Made by a program: the position numbers and the translations under genes
NCBI GenBank assembly: GCA_943704495.1
Contig: CALSCR010003590.1
Location: 1-21,631, forward strand
Direction of reading: 5' to 3'
Length of the DNA: 21,631 nucleotides
DNA from: Pigoraptor chileana
Taxonomy: Eukaryota; Opisthokonta; Filasterea
The notes under the pieces: generated by a model
Databases searched by the model: none
Told to the model about the DNA's origin: nothing
The model's input: only the letters and a program-made list of their open reading frames with translations
Shown here: positions 18,514 through 21,631 of the stretch, piece by piece
Layout: each line of letters opens with the position of its first letter
Position numbering within the stretch: the first letter of the stretch is position 1

Positions 18514-19333
18514 TTTTTCTCTCTTCTGCTTATCGTTTAAGATCCAACTCAGAGATTCAGGGAAAAGATTCCTAGGTGGGCAATCACTCTCAGAATCGTC
18601 GAAGATGCTTAGAAAATAGGCAGATGATATGTACTTGATTGTGTGAATTACATGTCAAAAGCTTAGTTGTATGCAGGTCTCTAGCAATGCAATGCCGCAC
18701 ACTTCTGCACGTGGCTACTTCTCAGCCGCAGTGTCGCGAAACGCCCCGTAAAGTAGATATGAGCACACCTTATAAGCAGACTAACAATTGCTAATACTTA
18801 ATTCTGCTCTGGATGGGGGTCTCTGACGGCTATTTAAATTGGATCGCTCCCAACATTCAGTGACGTTTTGGCGCACATTTCAAATTAAGAGTTTCTTGTG
18901 AGTTTTATCACTTTTTTTTATGTCTAAAATGTTTCAGTCGCACAAATCAGTACTATGTGTGTGTGTGGCAGACAAGATCTCTAATCTCTGCGTATCGTCT
19001 TTGTGGTTGGATTCCCTGCCCTCACTTATCCCTCACCCCTGACGCACGTGCACAGTGTTGGCGTGCAGAAACGCATTCCAAACTTCTCACAGGTGTTCCC
19101 CTTGAAAGTAAATCTCTTTTTTGATGTGGTCACTTCTTGGTCATCATATTTGCTCAACCTCTCTGATTTCGCGCGCAAAATCTGCCCGCAGAACTACACA
19201 GTGGTCAGAAACATCACACAATTACCGTTGTAACACGCGCAAGTTTTCCTCACATTGAAGGGAAAACACATCCGGTCACATTATAATCCCGCCAACACAC
19301 GATTCGTGGTGCATTTCGACGCATCTCACTCCT
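18514..19333. promoter_or_regulatory. Divergent promoter region, C9orf85-like and STRAP genes
   Basis: An 820-bp A/T-rich spacer between gene starts facing apart. A TATA-like TATTTAAATT occurs at 18831-18840, followed by a TGACGTTT half-CRE-like site near 18861. Assignment to either gene is inference only. Confidence 0.35.
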
Positions 19334-21444
19334 ATGGCCGCCCCCCGCCAGACTCCGCTCACATGCAGCGGTCATACTCGCCCAGTCGTCGACCTTGCCT
19401 TCAGCCCCATTACACCGGACGGCTTCTTCATCATCAGCGCCTGCAAAGGTATGTGCATCCTCGGTGGCGGCTGGGTGTCTTTGGGGCTGTTGTTTGCCGT
19501 GCGGCTAACCGCACCATCTCACATTCCAAAGCAACAAGTAACATCGTAGAAAGGGGGCAGAAGACAGCCTGCTTTTTTGCTTGGGATCAGAGTTGATGTA
19601 ATTGATGCACGAGGGAATTGACGGTCAATTGCGTCCCAACAGTCAATAATAGCAATGGCAGTCAGCTGATTGTTTGCGTTGTTAATCTGTGTTCTGTGCA
19701 CGAATGCTACAGATGGCAAGCCTATGCTTCGCCACGGACAGACGGGTGATTGGATCGGTACGTTTGAGGGGCACAAGGGCGCGGTTTGGTGTGCGCGGTT
19801 GAATGCACCAGCGACAAGGGCGCTCACCGGTGCAGCCGACTTCACAGCGTGGGTTAAGCCACTCTATATGTGTGTGTGTCCTGATGTCTATGTGCGTGTG
19901 CGTGATAGAGAGAGAGAGATGTAGGATTCAAGTCAGTGTCATAGGCGCTGTGCCCATGGACTCCACAAGAGAGAGAGAGAGAGAGTGTGTGTGTGTGTGT
20001 GTGTGTGCGTGGTCTTTCTTCCTTTTTGACCTCATTGCACCCTCTTGAAATTCGTGCCTGAATGCCATGCATTGGCCACGACTGCCTTTATTTTATGCTA
20101 CTGCTCTTTTGACTCTCGTAAAGCGGGTAACTTAATGTCGACTGTTTTTGGGCCCTCTGACACTATACAGCAAATTGTGGGATGCCGTGTCTGGCAATGA
20201 GCTCCACACATTCGTCCACAAGCACATTGTGCGGACGGCCGACTTTTCAAAGGTAAATGTTGTTTGTTTGCGTGTTTTTGAAGATGGATGTGTGCGTGTA
20301 ATTGCTTGCGTTTACATTTGTGCGTGTGATGTGCGTGTTTGTGTTTTTTTGGTTGTGTATTTGGGTTTTTGTGGGTTTGTTTATATGATTTATTGTGGCA
20401 AAACAACTCCAATGGTCGTATGTGCATGCATGCGCCGCTGATAGAAACGGTTTACTTCGGGCGCACGTGTGTGTTGATCTCCCACGTTCCGCCCCTTCGC
20501 TTTGGTAGGACGGTGCGCGCATTGTGACGGGTAGTATGGAGAAGATTATCCGCATTTTCGATGCCGACAAGACGGACGCGGGTGGGTTTTGCGTCGACTT
20601 TTTGTCACATTTTATGTTATGCTATGCTATGCAGCAGCATGTGTGGATCAGATAGCGTGCATGCTTGCGTGCACACTCGTTGTGGCGATGCGGCTGGTCA
20701 CGAACGCACACACACATCGAATACTCATAATGTGCAACATAAGCGAAAATTGGCCCTCACCATTCACCAGGCATGCTACGCTCGCATAATTTCTTTTATC
20801 TCTGAGTCTTTATTCCAACTTTGTTTTGGTTTAATTAACTAACGGTCACACACACACATATATGCACACGTGACTTTTTTTCTATATATAATGGTAATAA
20901 CAGAGCCACAGCTGATTCCGAATCTCCCTTCGAACCCGCGCCAAGTTCTGTTCAGTGCCGATGGCTCGCTTATCATCTGTGCCACTGAGGACAAGACTGT
21001 GCGGTGGGTCCGCCGTTGCCTGTGTATGTGTATGTGTGTGTGTGTGTGTATGTGTGTCTGTATTCCGCCTCTGTTGGATGCATGCCGTCATGCATTTCGT
21101 GTGGTGTGCGCTTCTTAACGCACAAATGACGGTTTAGCGACACATGAAAATGTGATGTTGTGAAAATGCTCATGCGCCCACTTCTATTCAGTGAATCACT
21201 GCCTCATGCACAACTCGTCTCTGTCTTGTTTTGTGCATGTTTCTCTGCGTGCATAACTTAACGATTGTTGGTGGTCTTGCGGCCGTTTGTGCGTCCCGGT
21301 GCACAGTGTGTATGATGCGCGCACGCTGTCGGAAGTGCGCTCCCTTGTGTTTGACAGCCCCGTGACAAGCATTGAGATTTCGCGCGATGAAAAGACGCTG
21401 ACGATGGCACACGGCAAGACTGTTTCCTTCTGGAAGGCCGATAG
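19334..21444 (+). CDS. STRAP: STRAP, WD40-repeat protein (3' end beyond the window)
   Basis: Six exons are visible: 19334-19448, 19713-19848, 20171-20252, 20509-20581, 20904-21003 and 21307-21444. All phases join and encode the first 214 residues. The start [19 protein letters not shown] and the following [49 protein letters not shown] and [11 protein letters not shown] match serine-threonine kinase receptor-associated protein (STRAP/UNRIP) closely. STRAP is a WD40 propeller that joins the SMN complex for snRNP assembly and also binds TGF-beta receptors in animals. About four repeats are visible; full-length STRAP is about 350 residues, so roughly 135 residues lie past the window. Four of the six donors are GTGGGT, an unusual preference. 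Introns 2 and 6 each hold a 48-bp element copy beside GA repeats. Confidence 0.95.
19920..19967 (-). mobile_element. 48-bp intronic element, copy 3
   Basis: The reverse complement runs from TGTGGAGTCC to ATCCTACA, 48 bases with TG...CA ends. Both sides are (GA)n: AGAGAGAGAGAGA at 19907-19919 and again at 19968-19980. This could be a duplicated target, but the simple repeat makes it ambiguous. It lies in STRAP intron 2, opposite to the gene. Confidence 0.7.
19985..20008 (+). repeat. GT repeat next to element copy 3
   Basis: (GT)11 directly joined to the (GA)n that borders the 48-bp element in STRAP intron 2. Confidence 0.85.
21021..21060 (+). repeat. GT-rich repeat in STRAP intron 5
   Basis: TGTGTATG and (TG)n units soon after the GTGGGT donor. 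Confidence 0.85.
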
Positions 21445-21493
21445 GTGGGTGCACTGTGGCTCATCGCGACTGGTATCGGAAGAGAGGGTGAGA

Positions 21494-21542
21494 TGTGGGA
21501 TTCAAGTCGCCTCTGCGCTGTACTGTGCCCATGAACTCCACA
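21494..21542 (-). mobile_element. 48-bp intronic element, diverged copy 4
   Basis: The reverse complement starts TGTGGAGTTCATGGGCACAG and ends GACTTGAATCCCACA; the middle differs from the other copies by a small insertion and substitutions. Its ends form a perfect TGTGG/CCACA inverted repeat. It lies in STRAP intron 6 beside the long GA repeat. The flanks are purine-rich but no clean target duplication is visible, so it may be the oldest copy. Confidence 0.65.
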
Positions 21543-21543
21543 A

Positions 21544-21544
21544 C

Positions 21545-21631
<87 letters not shown>
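21544..21631 (+). repeat. Long GA microsatellite at window end
   Basis: At least 88 bases of almost pure (GA)n, with one early CAG interruption, running off the window. It abuts element copy 4 in STRAP intron 6. Confidence 0.95.

Noticed and set aside
19003-19233. A 76-codon plus-strand frame upstream of STRAP
   Set aside because: No conserved motif, A/T-rich surroundings and position in a divergent promoter spacer.

Overview
This is nuclear DNA from a eukaryote with dense, short spliceosomal introns. It is most likely a protist with compact gene spacing. Six genes carry introns. I could place 27 introns by matching GT/AG borders to protein families, and in every case the codon phases join correctly. 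Conserved proteins end in TAA, TAG and TGA, so the code looks standard. Exons are GC-rich at third codon positions; introns and spacers are full of CA/TG, GA/CT and poly-C simple repeats. I cannot place the lineage firmly. SEC61 and STRAP both read close to animal and fungal versions.

Layout: (1) 122-2536 (+) is the 3' part of a multi-pass membrane protein with a Cys-rich extracellular region. (2) 3163-5958 (-) is an intronless 931-residue MYND zinc-finger protein, convergent with the first gene. (3) 6512-8138 (+) is a five-exon C-4 sterol methyl oxidase-like enzyme, divergent from the MYND gene. (4) 8839-11644 (+) is a complete seven-exon SEC61 alpha. (5) 12573-13417 (+) is an intronless RlaP-type nucleotidyltransferase with one frame break and a CRE/TATA-like promoter. 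It is the best candidate for horizontal transfer. (6) 14423-17077 (+) is an eight-exon Tmt1/Crg1-like SAM methyltransferase with an in-frame upstream ORF ending directly at its ATG. (7) 17644-18513 (-) is a two-exon C9orf85/DUF2039-like Zn-ribbon protein with an acidic tail. (8) 19334 to past the window end (+) is STRAP, a WD40 protein, with six exons visible.

The genes do not form a pathway. They are housekeeping functions (ER translocation, sterol synthesis, SMN/mRNA-linked WD40 protein, methyl transfer) alternating with less known proteins. 

The most unusual thing in the window is a family of four copies of a roughly 48-bp sequence, at 2217-2262, 7123-7170, 19920-19967 and 21494-21542. 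All four lie inside introns, in both orientations. They share TG...CA ends with a short terminal inverted repeat (TGTGG/CCACA), and two have clear 13-15 bp target-site duplications. This looks like a very small intron-dwelling mobile element, and I do not recognise its family. Both window ends are simple repeats (poly-C on the left, GA on the right), which suggests contig edges.
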